DNA from: Bradyrhizobium campsiandrae | Lineage (GTDB): Bacteria; Pseudomonadota; Alphaproteobacteria; Rhizobiales; Xanthobacteraceae | Direction of reading: 5' to 3' | NCBI RefSeq assembly: GCF_014529705.1 | Contig: NZ_JAANIH010000019.1 | Location: 62,001 to 126,000, forward strand | Length of the DNA: 64,000 bases | In this document: positions 36,419 through 45,161 of the stretch, piece after piece | Layout: the number at the start of each line of letters is the position of its first letter | How positions within the stretch are numbered: the stretch's first letter is position 1 | Notes under the pieces: generated by a model | What the model saw: the letters and a program-made list of their open reading frames with translations, nothing else | Told to the model about the DNA's origin: nothing | Database searches by the model: none | Position numbers and translations under genes: made by a program

Positions 36419-36868
36419 ATGAATCGCCTTGCTGCAGGGCTGTCGATCACTGCCGCCTTTGTCGCCGGATGCGGCGCGACCTACCTGCTCGGGCCGGCGC
36501 TCGCCGCCGAAAATATTGCCGCGCAGATCATCCATACCGGCGAGATGGACGGCGACGCGCTCGGCGCCGCCAACCAGGTCGGCTACCGCTCCAAGACTTT
36601 CATGACCGCCGACGGCGCCACCGTCTCGATCCAGGTCGGCAACGTGCCCAAACATCTGCATCCCAACACCAACGAGATCCAGTACATCCTGGACGGCACC
36701 GGGACAATCTGGCTCGGCGACAAGGAAGTGACGGTAAAGGCCGGCGACCTCGTCATCATCCCGAAAGGCACGCCGCATGGCGGCACCAAGCCGATCAGCG
36801 GCCAGGTCAAGGCAATCGCGATCAAGACGCCGCCGCAGGCGCCCGACGACGTCAAGCTGCTGGATTAA
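36419..36868 (+). CDS. secreted single-domain cupin protein
   Basis: 149 residues, ATG preceded by GGGGAGGA. N-terminal signal peptide (ITAAFVAGCGATYLLGPALAAE). One cupin barrel with motif 1 'VPKHLHPNTNEIQYILDGTG' (His, His, Glu metal ligands) and motif 2 'VTVKAGDLVIIPKGTPHGG'. It could bind a metal in the periplasm. Lies opposite to and between the parts of an ABC transporter. The catalytic role, if any, is unknown. Confidence 0.9.
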   Translation: MNRLAAGLSITAAFVAGCGATYLLGPALAAENIAAQIIHTGEMDGDALGAANQVGYRSKTFMTADGATVSIQVGNVPKHLHPNTNEIQYILDGTGTIWLGDKEVTVKAGDLVIIPKGTPHGGTKPISGQVKAIAIKTPPQAPDDVKLLD

Positions 36869-36880
36869 GGATGTGCGATC

Positions 36881-36908
36881 CGGGCCCTGCGCCTGTGCGC
36901 GGGGCCCG
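36881..36908. terminator. hairpin between convergent genes
   Basis: CGGGCCC and GGGCCCG pair around a loop that itself contains short GCGC arms. It lies 12 bases after the cupin stop and 7 bases before the permease stop (minus strand), so it may serve both. No T-run. Confidence 0.5.
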
Positions 36909-36914
36909 CTTGCG

Positions 36915-37700
36915 TTAGCCGCGCCCGTCCACGGTCGGCCGCCACACCAGCAGACGCCGCTCCACCAGCGTCACGCCAAAATCGATCAGGATGACGAAGG
37001 CCGACAGCACGAACATGCCGGCGAAGACGCCGGCGACGTCGAACACGCCTTCGGCTTGCTGAATGAGATAGCCGAGGCCCGCGGCCGATCCCAGATATTC
37101 GCCGACGACGGCGCCGACCACGGCGAAGCCGACCGAGGTGTGCAGCGAGGAGAACATCCACGACAGCGCCGAAGGCCAATAGACGTGCTGCATCAACTGC
37201 CGCTCGCTCATGCCGAGCATACGGCCATTGTCGAGCACCGTGCGGCTGACCTCCTTGACGCCCTGATAGACGTTGAAGAACACGATGAAGAACACCAGCG
37301 TCACGCCGAGCGCGACCTTGGACCAGATGCCGAGGCCCAGCCACAACGCGAAGATCGGCGCCAGCACGACGCGGGGCAGCGCGTTGACCATCTTCACGTA
37401 AGGATCGAACACCGCGGCCACCAGCGGCTGGCGCGCAAACCAGAAGCCGATAAGGACGCCGCCGAGCGAGCCGATCACGAAGGCCAGGATCGATTCCGCA
37501 AGCGTGATGCCGAGATGCTTCCAGATCACACCGGAGACGAACCATTTGACGATCTGATCGAACACGTCGACCGGGTTGGAGAAGAAGAATGGCGGCAGCA
37601 GGATCTTTCCAAATACCGGCACTGATGACAGCAACTGCCACAATGCGATGCAGACGATGGCGACCAGGACTTGCAGCGCCAGCAGCGTAACGCGCGACAT
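36915..37700 (-). CDS. ABC permease, SsuC/TauC type
   Basis: 261 residues with about six membrane spans. 'NALPRVVLAPIFALWLGLG' and 'SVGFAVVGAVVGEYLGSAAGLGYLI' are characteristic of SsuC/TauC permeases of the nitrate/sulfonate/taurine class. It shares one base with the upstream ATPase stop (TGATG), so it is translated with it. Partner binding protein is at 35254-36279. Confidence 0.94.
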   Translation of the reverse strand: MSRVTLLALQVLVAIVCIALWQLLSSVPVFGKILLPPFFFSNPVDVFDQIVKWFVSGVIWKHLGITLAESILAFVIGSLGGVLIGFWFARQPLVAAVFDPYVKMVNALPRVVLAPIFALWLGLGIWSKVALGVTLVFFIVFFNVYQGVKEVSRTVLDNGRMLGMSERQLMQHVYWPSALSWMFSSLHTSVGFAVVGAVVGEYLGSAAGLGYLIQQAEGVFDVAGVFAGMFVLSAFVILIDFGVTLVERRLLVWRPTVDGRG

Positions 37701-38518
37701 CAGACCGCCTCCGCCGCGTGGGTGGATTGGGCGTAGCCCTTCATCACCTCGTCCTTGAGGACGCTCCAGATCTCGCGATGGAGTGCGTGGAACTCCTTGT
37801 CGAGCCGCACCTCGAAGATGTCGCGCGGGCGCGGCAGTGTCACGCGCCAGTCGCCGATGATGCGCGAGGAGGGGCCTGCCGACATGATCACGACGCGGTC
37901 GGCGAGCGCAATGGCCTCTTCGAGATCATGAGTCACGAACAGCACGGCCTTGCGGTCGGCATTCCAGAGATCAAGCAGCAGATTGCCCATCACCTGGCGC
38001 GTTTGCGCATCGAGCGGCCCGAATGGCTCGTCCATCAGGAGAATCTTCGGATCGCGGATCAGGACCTGCGCCAGCGCCACGCGCTTGCGCTGGCCGCCGG
38101 AAAGCATGTGCGGATAGCGCCGCGCAAAGGCGCCGAGGCCGACCGAGGTCAGCCATTTCTGCGCCCGCGGCAGCGCATCAGCGCGTGGCGTGCCCTTGAT
38201 CTCGAGTCCGATCGCGACATTGTCGAGCGCGGTCTTCCAGGGGAATAGTGCGTCAGCCTGGAACAAATAGCCGGCGTCCTGGTTCAGGCCCCCAAGGGGC
38301 CGATCGAAAATCTTGACGCTGCCGGCGGCCGGCTTGAGCAGGCCAGCGGCAACATTGAGCAGCGTGGATTTTCCGCAGCCGGTCGGGCCGACAATGGCGA
38401 CAAACTCACCCTGCGCGACCGTGAGATGGGCCTTCTCCACTGCTGTGTAGACCCGCCCGTCCCCCAGCCGGAACGCAACCTTGGCATCTTCCAGCGCCAC
38501 TGCCGTGGGCGTCGTCAT
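37700..38518 (-). CDS. ABC ATPase, SsuB/TauB type
   Basis: 272 residues from the ATG at 38518, which has GGGAGGGAAC upstream. Walker A 'GPTGCGKSTLLN', Q-loop 'YLFQADALFPWKT', signature 'MLSGGQRKRVALAQVL', Walker B 'ILLMDEPFGPLDAQ', H-loop 'LFVTHDLEEAIAL'. First gene of the two-gene ATPase-permease unit. It is divergent from the osmoprotectant ABC genes at 38639. Confidence 0.95.
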   Translation of the reverse strand: MTTPTAVALEDAKVAFRLGDGRVYTAVEKAHLTVAQGEFVAIVGPTGCGKSTLLNVAAGLLKPAAGSVKIFDRPLGGLNQDAGYLFQADALFPWKTALDNVAIGLEIKGTPRADALPRAQKWLTSVGLGAFARRYPHMLSGGQRKRVALAQVLIRDPKILLMDEPFGPLDAQTRQVMGNLLLDLWNADRKAVLFVTHDLEEAIALADRVVIMSAGPSSRIIGDWRVTLPRPRDIFEVRLDKEFHALHREIWSVLKDEVMKGYAQSTHAAEAV

Positions 38519-38638
38519 GTGTTCCCTCCCAACCTGACGTGATGCCTTAGCCGCTCGGGCGGCCAAGTTCAATCAACCGGCCAAGCGTGCTACGCATGGG
38601 GTCCGGCCGTTCCCTTAGCCCCTCAAGGCCACCCCGCG

Positions 38639-39421
38639 ATGCCCTCCAAGCTGGCGATCAGCTATCGAAACGTCACCAGGAGCTTCGGCACCCTCACGGC
38701 CGTCGACGACGTCTCGCTCGACATCGCCGAGGGCGGGTTTCTGGCCATCGTCGGCGGCTCGGGCTCGGGCAAGACGACATTGCTGCGGCTCGCCAATCGG
38801 CTGATCGAGGCCGACCGCGGCACCATCACGGTCGAGGGCGCGGACGTCCAAAGCATCGATCCGGTCGCACTGCGGCGCCGGATCGGCTACGTCTTCCAGA
38901 GCGGAGGGCTGTTTCCGCATTTGAGCGTGGCAGACAATATCGGGATCACGCCAAAACTGCTCGGCACGCCCGCGACCGAGATCGCGGCCCGCGTCGACGA
39001 ACTGATCGAGCTGGTGCAGCTCGACCGTACCGCCCATCGCGACCGGCTGCCGGAGGCGCTCTCCGGCGGCCAGCGCCAGCGCGTCGGAGTGGCGAGGGCG
39101 CTGGCCGCCAAGCCTCGCATCGTGCTGATGGACGAGCCGTTCGGCGCGCTGGATCCCCTCACCCGCGACGCACTCGGCGAAGATTTTCGTGAGCTGCACC
39201 GCAAGCTCGGGCTGACCACCGTGATGATCACGCATGACATGACGGAGGCGATCCTGCTCGCCGATCGCATTGCGGTGATGCGCGGCGGCAAGCTGCTGGC
39301 GCAGGGCACGCCGGCGGAGCTATCAGCCAGCAGCGATGCCTATGTGCAGGATCTGCTGCGCACGCCACGGCGCCAGGTCGAACGGCTGAACGCTCTGCTG
39401 CCACAGAGCGGTGCGGCATGA
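38639..39421 (+). CDS. ABC ATPase for quaternary amines (OpuCA/OsmV type)
   Basis: 260 residues. Walker A 'GGSGSGKTTLLR', 'YVFQSGGLFPHLSVADNIGI', signature 'ALSGGQRQRVGVARAL', Walker B 'IVLMDEPFGALDPLTRD'. The 'ALRRRIGYVFQ' spacing and 'LDRTAHRDRLPEALSGG' match the glycine-betaine/choline class. The C-terminal CBS domains of longer OpuA/ProV ATPases are absent. It overlaps the next gene by ATGA. Confidence 0.94.
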   Translation: MPSKLAISYRNVTRSFGTLTAVDDVSLDIAEGGFLAIVGGSGSGKTTLLRLANRLIEADRGTITVEGADVQSIDPVALRRRIGYVFQSGGLFPHLSVADNIGITPKLLGTPATEIAARVDELIELVQLDRTAHRDRLPEALSGGQRQRVGVARALAAKPRIVLMDEPFGALDPLTRDALGEDFRELHRKLGLTTVMITHDMTEAILLADRIAVMRGGKLLAQGTPAELSASSDAYVQDLLRTPRRQVERLNALLPQSGAA

Positions 39422-40977
39422 GCTTCTTCGACGACCCGCGCTGGGGCGAGGCGCTGTCGCATTTGCCTGACTATCTCGGAAACCATGTGCGGGTGAGCCT
39501 CGCCGCACTCGCGCTCGGCCTCGTCGTCAGCCTGCCGCTCGCCATCCTCACGCGCAACCGCCCGGCGCCCCGCGCCATCCTGCTCGCGCTCGCCAGCATC
39601 GTGCAGACCGTGCCGGGACTGGCACTGCTCGCGCTGTTCTATCCCCTGCTGCTGCTTGCGACATCCGTGACGCTGGCCTGGTTCGGTGTCTCCTTCTCCG
39701 CCTTCGGCTTCCTGCCGGCCATGCTGGCCCTGGCGCTCTATTCGATGCTGCCGGTGCTGCGCAACGGCATCACCGGGCTCAACGGCATCGATCCCGCATT
39801 GATCGAAGCCGCCAAGGGCGTCGGCATGACGGCGCGCCAGTCGCTGGTCATGGTCGAGCTGCCGCTGGCGCTGCCGGTGATGATGGCCGGCATCCGCACC
39901 GCCGCGGTGTGGGTGATCGGCACCGCGACACTGTCGACGCCGATCGGGCAGACAAGCCTCGGTAATTACATTTTTGCGGGCCTCCAGACCCAAAACTGGG
40001 TGTTCGTGCTGTTCGGCTGTTTTGCCTCGGCCCTGCTCGCACTCGCCGTCGACCAGCTGCTTGGCCTGATCGAGAGCGGCCTGCGCCGAGGCAACCGTCC
40101 GCGCGCAGGGCTCGGCGCACTCGGCATTGCGGCGCTGGTTGCCGCGACATTGGTGCCGACGATGGGGCGCTCGTCGTCCGGCTACGTGGTGGGCGCGAAA
40201 ACCTTTGCCGAGCAATATGTCCTCTCGGCCCTGCTTCGCGACCGCCTTCAGGCAGCCGGCCTCGAAGCCGCCGCGCGTTCGGGGCTCGGCTCGAGCGTGA
40301 TCTTCGAGGCGCTGAAGGCCGGGGATATCGATCTCTATGTCGACTATTCCGGCACGCTGTGGGCCAACCAGCTGCATCGCACCGACATCAAGCCGCGTGC
40401 CGAGCTGCTCGCGGAGCTGAAGGCCGCGCTCGCCAGGGACAACATCACGTTGCTCGGCGAGCTCGGCTTCGAGAACGCCTATGCGCTGGTGATGCCGAAG
40501 AAGCGCGCCGATGCGCTCGGCATCCACACCATTGCCGACCTCGCCGCCCACACCGCGACGATGTCGATCGCCGGCGATTACGAGTTTTTCTCGCGGCCGG
40601 AATGGGCGGCGCTGCAGAAAGCCTATGGACTCCAGTTCCGCGCGCAGCGCCAGATGCAGCCGGACTTCATGTATGCAGCGGTGGCGAGCGGCGAGGTCGA
40701 CGTGATCGCGGGCTACACCAGCGACGGCCTGATCGCGAAATATGATCTGGTGGCGCTCGACGATCCCAGGCAGGCGATCCCTCCCTATGACGCCATCCTG
40801 CTGCTGGCGCCGAAGCGCACCGGCGACGAGCGGCTCAAGGCGGCACTGAGCTCGCTGCTCGGCAAGATCGACATCGCCACCATGCGCGAGGCAAATCTGC
40901 GCGCCAGCGGCAACGACGCCAACTCGTCGCCGGATGCGGTGGCGAAGTGGCTGTGGGGAAAGCTCGGCGGGCGCTAG
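39418..40977 (+). CDS. fused permease and binding protein for osmoprotectants (OpuCB-OpuCC type)
   Basis: 519 residues. Residues 1 to about 215 are a ProW/OpuCB-type permease with several spans and the EAA loop 'IEAAKGVGMTARQSL'. After a span at about 230-250, residues about 255-519 are an OpuAC/ProX-type binding domain beginning 'YVVGAKTFAEQYVLSALL', with 'YVDYSGTLWANQL' and 'MQPDFMYAAVASGEVDVIAGYTSDG'. The binding domain is thus tethered to the permease on the periplasmic side. With the upstream ATPase it makes a complete two-gene importer for glycine betaine, choline or similar. Confidence 0.94.
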   Translation: MSFFDDPRWGEALSHLPDYLGNHVRVSLAALALGLVVSLPLAILTRNRPAPRAILLALASIVQTVPGLALLALFYPLLLLATSVTLAWFGVSFSAFGFLPAMLALALYSMLPVLRNGITGLNGIDPALIEAAKGVGMTARQSLVMVELPLALPVMMAGIRTAAVWVIGTATLSTPIGQTSLGNYIFAGLQTQNWVFVLFGCFASALLALAVDQLLGLIESGLRRGNRPRAGLGALGIAALVAATLVPTMGRSSSGYVVGAKTFAEQYVLSALLRDRLQAAGLEAAARSGLGSSVIFEALKAGDIDLYVDYSGTLWANQLHRTDIKPRAELLAELKAALARDNITLLGELGFENAYALVMPKKRADALGIHTIADLAAHTATMSIAGDYEFFSRPEWAALQKAYGLQFRAQRQMQPDFMYAAVASGEVDVIAGYTSDGLIAKYDLVALDDPRQAIPPYDAILLLAPKRTGDERLKAALSSLLGKIDIATMREANLRASGNDANSSPDAVAKWLWGKLGGR

Positions 40978-41017
40978 GATGGTGGGTCCTTCGCCCCCGA
41001 CGCACAGCCGCCCCTGG

Positions 41018-41404
41018 CTACATGACCGGCTTCTCGACCGTGCCGCCGGCCTCGACCCAATCCTTGAAGCCGCCGACGTTGTAGACGTGGCTGTAGCCCA
41101 TATCCTTGAGCACCTTGCCGGCCAGGGCAGAGCGACCGCCCGAGGCACAATAAAGAATCACGGTCTTCTCCTTGGCGAACGCCTTGTCGTGATACGGCGA
41201 GTCGGGATCGGCACGAAACTCCAGCATGCCGCGGGAGACATTGACCGCGCCATGAATCTTTCCGCTCTTGTCGATTTCCGGCGCATCGCGCACGTCGAGG
41301 AGGAGCACGTTGCCCTTGCCGATCATCTCCCTGGCTTCGGCCGGCGTGATCTTCGGCACGGCGGCGTTGGCGGCCTCCAACATCTGCTTCACGGAAATTG
41401 CCAA
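41018..41404 (-). CDS. rhodanese-like domain protein
   Basis: 128 residues from a TTG at 41404, favoured because AGGAG lies 6 bases upstream. A single rhodanese domain: 'LLLDVRDAPEIDKSGKIHGAVNVSRG' and the active-site loop 'C86ASGGRS' containing the persulfide-forming cysteine. It would move sulfane sulfur in the cytoplasm. Convergent with the osmoprotectant genes and upstream of nothing obviously related. Confidence 0.92.
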   Translation of the reverse strand: MAISVKQMLEAANAAVPKITPAEAREMIGKGNVLLLDVRDAPEIDKSGKIHGAVNVSRGMLEFRADPDSPYHDKAFAKEKTVILYCASGGRSALAGKVLKDMGYSHVYNVGGFKDWVEAGGTVEKPVM

Positions 41405-41494
41405 TGTCTGCTCCTGTGGTCTGGGGTTGCCGAGGGTTCCCTCTACAGGGCGTCGGCTGTCATCGCGTCCTTCGATCGGAGGACGCAAAGCCTT

Positions 41495-43216
41495 CTAAAG
41501 CCCGCGGATCATCCCCGCATCGATCAGCAACCGGTTCAGCCGCCGCGCCTCGGCGCCGTCCTTGCACCCGTAGAAGATGCCCTTGCAGCGGAGCATGATC
41601 TCCTTCTGCTCGGCGAAGGAGGGATCGAGCGGAATGCCGGCGGCTTCCTGGATCACCAACGGCAGATAGGGACCGTCGATCGTGTCCATCACGGCGTCGC
41701 TTTTCACCGGCTCGAAATTGACGGCGTCGATTGCGTAATAGGTCGCATAGAGCCGCGGATCGTAGGCGTCGAGCTTCTTGCCGATCGCGCCTTCGTCAAG
41801 CCCGGGCTCGAGGACATTAGGCGCGAATTCAGGCTGGTGATCGCCATAGCGCACGATCAGGAAGGGCTCGCCCGGAAAGCTCTTCTTCAAGCTTGCGATG
41901 AAGCCCCTGTATTGCTCCGCGCTCATCGCCTGCCGGCGCAGATATTCGTCGATGGACGGCACGTTGCCCGGCGTCTGCCAATTCGGCATCAGATCGGGCC
42001 GGAAGCGCGTCTCCCAGGGGAAGTGATTGGCGCCGAGATAGATGAAGGCGAAGAGCGGCTTGTTCGGCGTCCGCTCGCCCATCAGCCGCAGCGCCTTGTC
42101 GTAGAAGAAACTGTCGGGCTCGACGTCCTTGGCGCCGAGATCATGGGAATCGAAGAAGCGCTCGATGCCGGTCGTCAGCTGGAAGCTGCGCGCTCCCATG
42201 AAGCCGCCATAGGCGGGATAGAGCGACATCGTATCGTAGCCGCAGCGTCGCAACGCCAGCGGCAGGCCGCGTTCGACACGCCCCGACGCGATGCGCGTCA
42301 CGAAATAGGCAAAGCGGCCGAACGAGCGCGAGGAGAGACCGGCAAGGACGTTGTATTCGGTGAACCAGCTCGGGCCGCCATTGCTCTCGGCCAGGAACGT
42401 GCGCGCCTTGCCATCCCAGGACTTGAAGTGGCTGCCGTAGCCCGGCGGCACCTTGATGCCCTGCGCGGCGCGGATGTCGAAGCTCGATTCATCATGGACC
42501 ATGATGATATTCGGCCGGCGGCCGGCAGGATGGCAGGCGTCGACCAGCGGCATGTTGAGCCGCTCGTCGGTCGCGGCGGCGGACTCCATGAAGCCGTATT
42601 GCACGAAATCGGAGACTGCTGTGACGCCGGAGCGGAAGAATTTCGAGAGATAGCCGTCGTCGTAATAGCCGCGCCAGGCCTCGTCCGGATGATAGACGGA
42701 ATAGAACACCAGCGCGGCGAGGCAGGCGAGCTTGCAGGCCAGCGCCGGCAGGCGGCGGATGCGAAACGGATCGAGCCACCACAGCGCATACATCAACGGC
42801 AGCGTGACGAGGCCGGCCCCGATCACCGACCAGCGCAGGTTCGGAAAAATCGTAAACAGGAATGCGACCGTATCGCGGTCGATCATCATCAGGTCGATGA
42901 AGTTGACCGTCATCTGAACGACGTCGTGCTTGAGCCGCGACAGCAGCACCAGCACGACGACCATGGTCAGCGACAGCGCGCCCGACAGCGCCGGCCGGCG
43001 CAGCAGCGTCATCCAGAAAAAGTTGAGGATGCCCCACGCCAGCAGGAAGGAGAGCCGAGAGCCGAAATCGGTCTCGGTCTCGTACATCAGCGCCAGCGCT
43101 GCCAGATGCGGCGCGGCGACCGCAAGCAGGCGCCAGATGCCGAGCGCGGCGACGCTCGCCAGAACGGCGGTGGCGGCGGAAGGACCTGGATTGGGCGCGG
43201 GCGCCATCGAGGACAC
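41495..43216 (-). CDS. membrane sulfatase-fold protein (LTA synthase/phosphoglycerol transferase-like)
   Basis: 573 residues, GTG at 43216 or ATG at 43207. The first 170 residues hold about five membrane spans, then a periplasmic alkaline-phosphatase-fold domain. Metal-site features are 'NIIMVHDESSFD', 'GGPSWFTEYNVLAGLSSRSFG' (the nucleophile region, where Ser or Thr attacks) and 'IVRYGDHQPEF' (Asp-His). 'FIYLGANHFPWETRF' supplies another His. Such enzymes transfer phosphoglycerol, phosphoethanolamine or related groups onto glycans or lipids outside the cell. The acceptor is unknown; a periplasmic glucan is one option. Confidence 0.88.
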   Translation of the reverse strand: MSSMAPAPNPGPSAATAVLASVAALGIWRLLAVAAPHLAALALMYETETDFGSRLSFLLAWGILNFFWMTLLRRPALSGALSLTMVVVLVLLSRLKHDVVQMTVNFIDLMMIDRDTVAFLFTIFPNLRWSVIGAGLVTLPLMYALWWLDPFRIRRLPALACKLACLAALVFYSVYHPDEAWRGYYDDGYLSKFFRSGVTAVSDFVQYGFMESAAATDERLNMPLVDACHPAGRRPNIIMVHDESSFDIRAAQGIKVPPGYGSHFKSWDGKARTFLAESNGGPSWFTEYNVLAGLSSRSFGRFAYFVTRIASGRVERGLPLALRRCGYDTMSLYPAYGGFMGARSFQLTTGIERFFDSHDLGAKDVEPDSFFYDKALRLMGERTPNKPLFAFIYLGANHFPWETRFRPDLMPNWQTPGNVPSIDEYLRRQAMSAEQYRGFIASLKKSFPGEPFLIVRYGDHQPEFAPNVLEPGLDEGAIGKKLDAYDPRLYATYYAIDAVNFEPVKSDAVMDTIDGPYLPLVIQEAAGIPLDPSFAEQKEIMLRCKGIFYGCKDGAEARRLNRLLIDAGMIRGL

Positions 43217-43369
43217 GCTGAACTCAGATCCGGCGCGGTGATGCCAAGCCGTCTGGCCGGCCTCAAGCCGGCCAGGGCGCCCGGCGCAGCCGGCTGCACC
43301 GTGTCACAAAACTGTAATGGAATGGTCACGGACAGGCAACGCGCGCGGCGATCCAACCTTCGCTTAATA

Positions 43370-43638
43370 TTAGCGGGAGGCGAAACGCCGCACTGCAACG
43401 CCATCCCGAGGCGCCCGCGCTTCTGCCCAGCGATACTCGATGGAGAGGTTGCCACCCCCGGCCAGCCCAGCGGCCTTGAGCCCCTTCTGGAAGCCGGCCA
43501 CGACAGTGACAAAGGTTTCTGGCGCGCCGCTAGCGAGGAAGCCGATCGTCGGGCGGGTCGCGCGCGCGAGCGCCCGGTCGATCCAGATCGGCACTGTGCC
43601 GGGGTGCCGGCAGCGAGAAGAAATGTGCGTCGATCCAT
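43370..43638 (-). pseudogene. fragment of an ABC solute-binding protein gene
   Basis: On the minus strand a start 'MDRRTFLLAAGTPAQ' in one frame looks like a signal peptide of the ABC_sub_bind family. The body continues in another frame as 'RPTIGFLASGAPETFVTVV' and 'FQKGLKAAGLAGGGNLSIEYRW', the usual first part of that family. It then stops after about 75 further residues, where intact genes run beyond 300. A frameshift plus loss of the 3' part make it a pseudogene. Confidence 0.65.
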
Positions 43639-43735
43639 CTTTGCCGTTCGAAACGAAAAATATGCGCGCGAGTGTGTGCGGCCCTGCATCGCCCGCCAAT
43701 GCCAATCTGAACAGGGCCCGGGACCGCCGAGGCGT

Positions 43736-44434
43736 CTAGGGCTTCGCGATCCCAGCGATGAACAGGTCAATCACCGCCTCCGCCATCCGCTCGACCTCGC
43801 CCGCCTCCACGCCCCAGCGCGGAAAGTGGCCGTCGAGATTCATCCGGGCGAAGCCGTAGATCAGCGCGCGGCCGGCGATCAGGATGCCCTTGAGATCTGC
43901 CGACCGCAGCAGCCCCTGCGCGGCCGCCTCAGCCAGCATCCGCTCGGTCAGCGCGACCAGTTCGGCATTGTCGCGCGTTAGCTCGGGGGAGCTGCCATGG
44001 GCAAAATAGCGCCCCGTGGAGATGATCTCGAAATGCGCAGGATTGCGCATCGCCCATCGCACATAGGCGATGCCGAAGGCCCGGAAGCGCGCCAGCGGGT
44101 CAGCGGGACGAGCCTCCGCCAGCGAGGCCTCGATCTCGGCGCGAAAGCGGCGTTGCGCCTCCTCGGCCACCGCCGCCATCAGCGCATCCCGGTTGGGAAA
44201 ATGCCGAAACGGCGCCCCCGGCGACACTGCGGCGCGGCGGGCGGCCTCGCGCACCGAGATCTCGGCGCCTTCGGCCGCCAGTTGCAGCGCAGCATCAATC
44301 AGCACGCGGCGAAGATCGCCGTGGTGATAGGGCCGCGCTTCGGATGTCTGGCGGCCGGCGCGGGGCTTGGACGCTTGAGGCTTCGACACTTGAGGTTTGG
44401 AGCCGTGAGGCTTGGACGTCTGACGGGCGGACAT
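43736..44434 (-). CDS. TetR-family transcriptional repressor
   Basis: 232 residues from the ATG giving MSARQTSKP; a start 18 bases upstream is also open. The N-terminal tail repeats 'SKP' with Gln, His and Ala spacers and is basic. The TetR helix-turn-helix follows: 'RRVLIDAALQLAAEGAEISVREAARRAAVSPGAPFRHF'. The C-terminal part (RWAMRNPAHFEIISTGRY) resembles the WHG-type ligand domain. It is divergent from a membrane-protein gene, with two matching operators between them. Confidence 0.93.
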   Translation of the reverse strand: MSARQTSKPHGSKPQVSKPQASKPRAGRQTSEARPYHHGDLRRVLIDAALQLAAEGAEISVREAARRAAVSPGAPFRHFPNRDALMAAVAEEAQRRFRAEIEASLAEARPADPLARFRAFGIAYVRWAMRNPAHFEIISTGRYFAHGSSPELTRDNAELVALTERMLAEAAAQGLLRSADLKGILIAGRALIYGFARMNLDGHFPRWGVEAGEVERMAEAVIDLFIAGIAKP

Positions 44435-44463
44435 GGTGGCTTCTAGCATCACCCGAACGTGAA

Positions 44464-44480
44464 TGTAAGCAGCGATTACA
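44464..44480. promoter_or_regulatory. operator 1 of the TetR/membrane-protein divergon
   Basis: TGTAAGCAGCGATTACA: outer arms TGTAA and TTACA are perfectly inverted. It matches operator 2 at 14 of 17 positions. It lies nearer the repressor gene. Confidence 0.6.
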
Positions 44481-44506
44481 CCGTTGACGATCTAGGCACC
44501 CCGAAA

Positions 44507-44523
44507 TGTAATCAATGATTACA
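44507..44523. promoter_or_regulatory. operator 2 of the TetR/membrane-protein divergon
   Basis: TGTAATCAATGATTACA is a perfect 17-base palindrome with a central A. It sits 17 bases before the membrane-protein start, where it would cover that gene's ribosome-binding or promoter region. Centre-to-centre distance to operator 1 is 43 bases, about four helical turns. Confidence 0.65.
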
Positions 44524-44540
44524 TAACGGAGGAGACCACC

Positions 44541-45161
44541 ATGTCGCAACGTCAAAGCTGGTTCGAAAGCTGGCGGCTGCTCGCCGTCCTCTCGCTGAGC
44601 CTGATCGGCTTGAGCCTCTGGATCGCCTCGATGCGGCAGTTCGAGGTCGAGGGCGTGCGCATGGTGATCCGCTTCACGGCGCGCAGCTCGTTGCTGCTGT
44701 TTTGCCTCGCCTTCAGTGCCGCGGCCCTGGCGCGGCTGTGGCCCAACGCCTGGACGCGCTGGCAGCGCCGCAATCGCCGCTATCTCGGCTTGAGCTTCGC
44801 GGCCTCCCACATTATCCACGCGGTCGCAATCGTCGTCTTCGCGAACATGGACCCTGCGGGCTTTGTGCAGGCGACCTCACCGGCCTCCTACATTTTCGGC
44901 GGCATCGGTTACGCTTTCATCATCGCCATGAGCGCGACCTCGTTCGACCGCACGGCGGCAGTGATCGGCCCGCATGCCTGGCGCGCGCTACACCTTGTGG
45001 GTGGCTATTACCTCTGGTTCCAGTTCATGGTGTCGTTTGGCAAGCGTGTCCCGGCCATGCCGCTCTATGCCGGCTTCCTCCTTCCGCTGCTCGCGGTGAT
45101 GGTGCTGCGGATGATCGCGATGACCCGCCGGCCGCGTGGGCAGGTCATCGCAACGAGCTGA
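44541..45161 (+). CDS. multi-span membrane protein of ferric-reductase-like type
   Basis: 206 residues with about six spans and conserved histidines in membrane segments ('ASHIIHAVAIVVF', 'GPHAWRALHLVGGYYLWFQF'), the spacing seen in haem-binding ferric-reductase-like membrane domains (MsrQ/YedZ relatives). No FAD or NAD domain follows, so it would need a partner for electron input. ATG preceded by CGGAGGAG. The upstream TetR-type regulator is the likely repressor. The function is inferred from the fold only. Confidence 0.75.
   Translation: MSQRQSWFESWRLLAVLSLSLIGLSLWIASMRQFEVEGVRMVIRFTARSSLLLFCLAFSAAALARLWPNAWTRWQRRNRRYLGLSFAASHIIHAVAIVVFANMDPAGFVQATSPASYIFGGIGYAFIIAMSATSFDRTAAVIGPHAWRALHLVGGYYLWFQFMVSFGKRVPAMPLYAGFLLPLLAVMVLRMIAMTRRPRGQVIATS

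Noticed and set aside
43290..43345. possible Pho box upstream of the sulfatase-like gene
   Set aside because: Only loose CTGTC/TGTGACA similarity; the 7-4-7 direct repeat of a Pho box is not convincing.
40934..43981. 1015-codon forward frame across the rhodanese and sulfatase-like genes
   Set aside because: Antisense to well-supported genes; low-complexity His, Arg and Asp-rich translation with no motifs.
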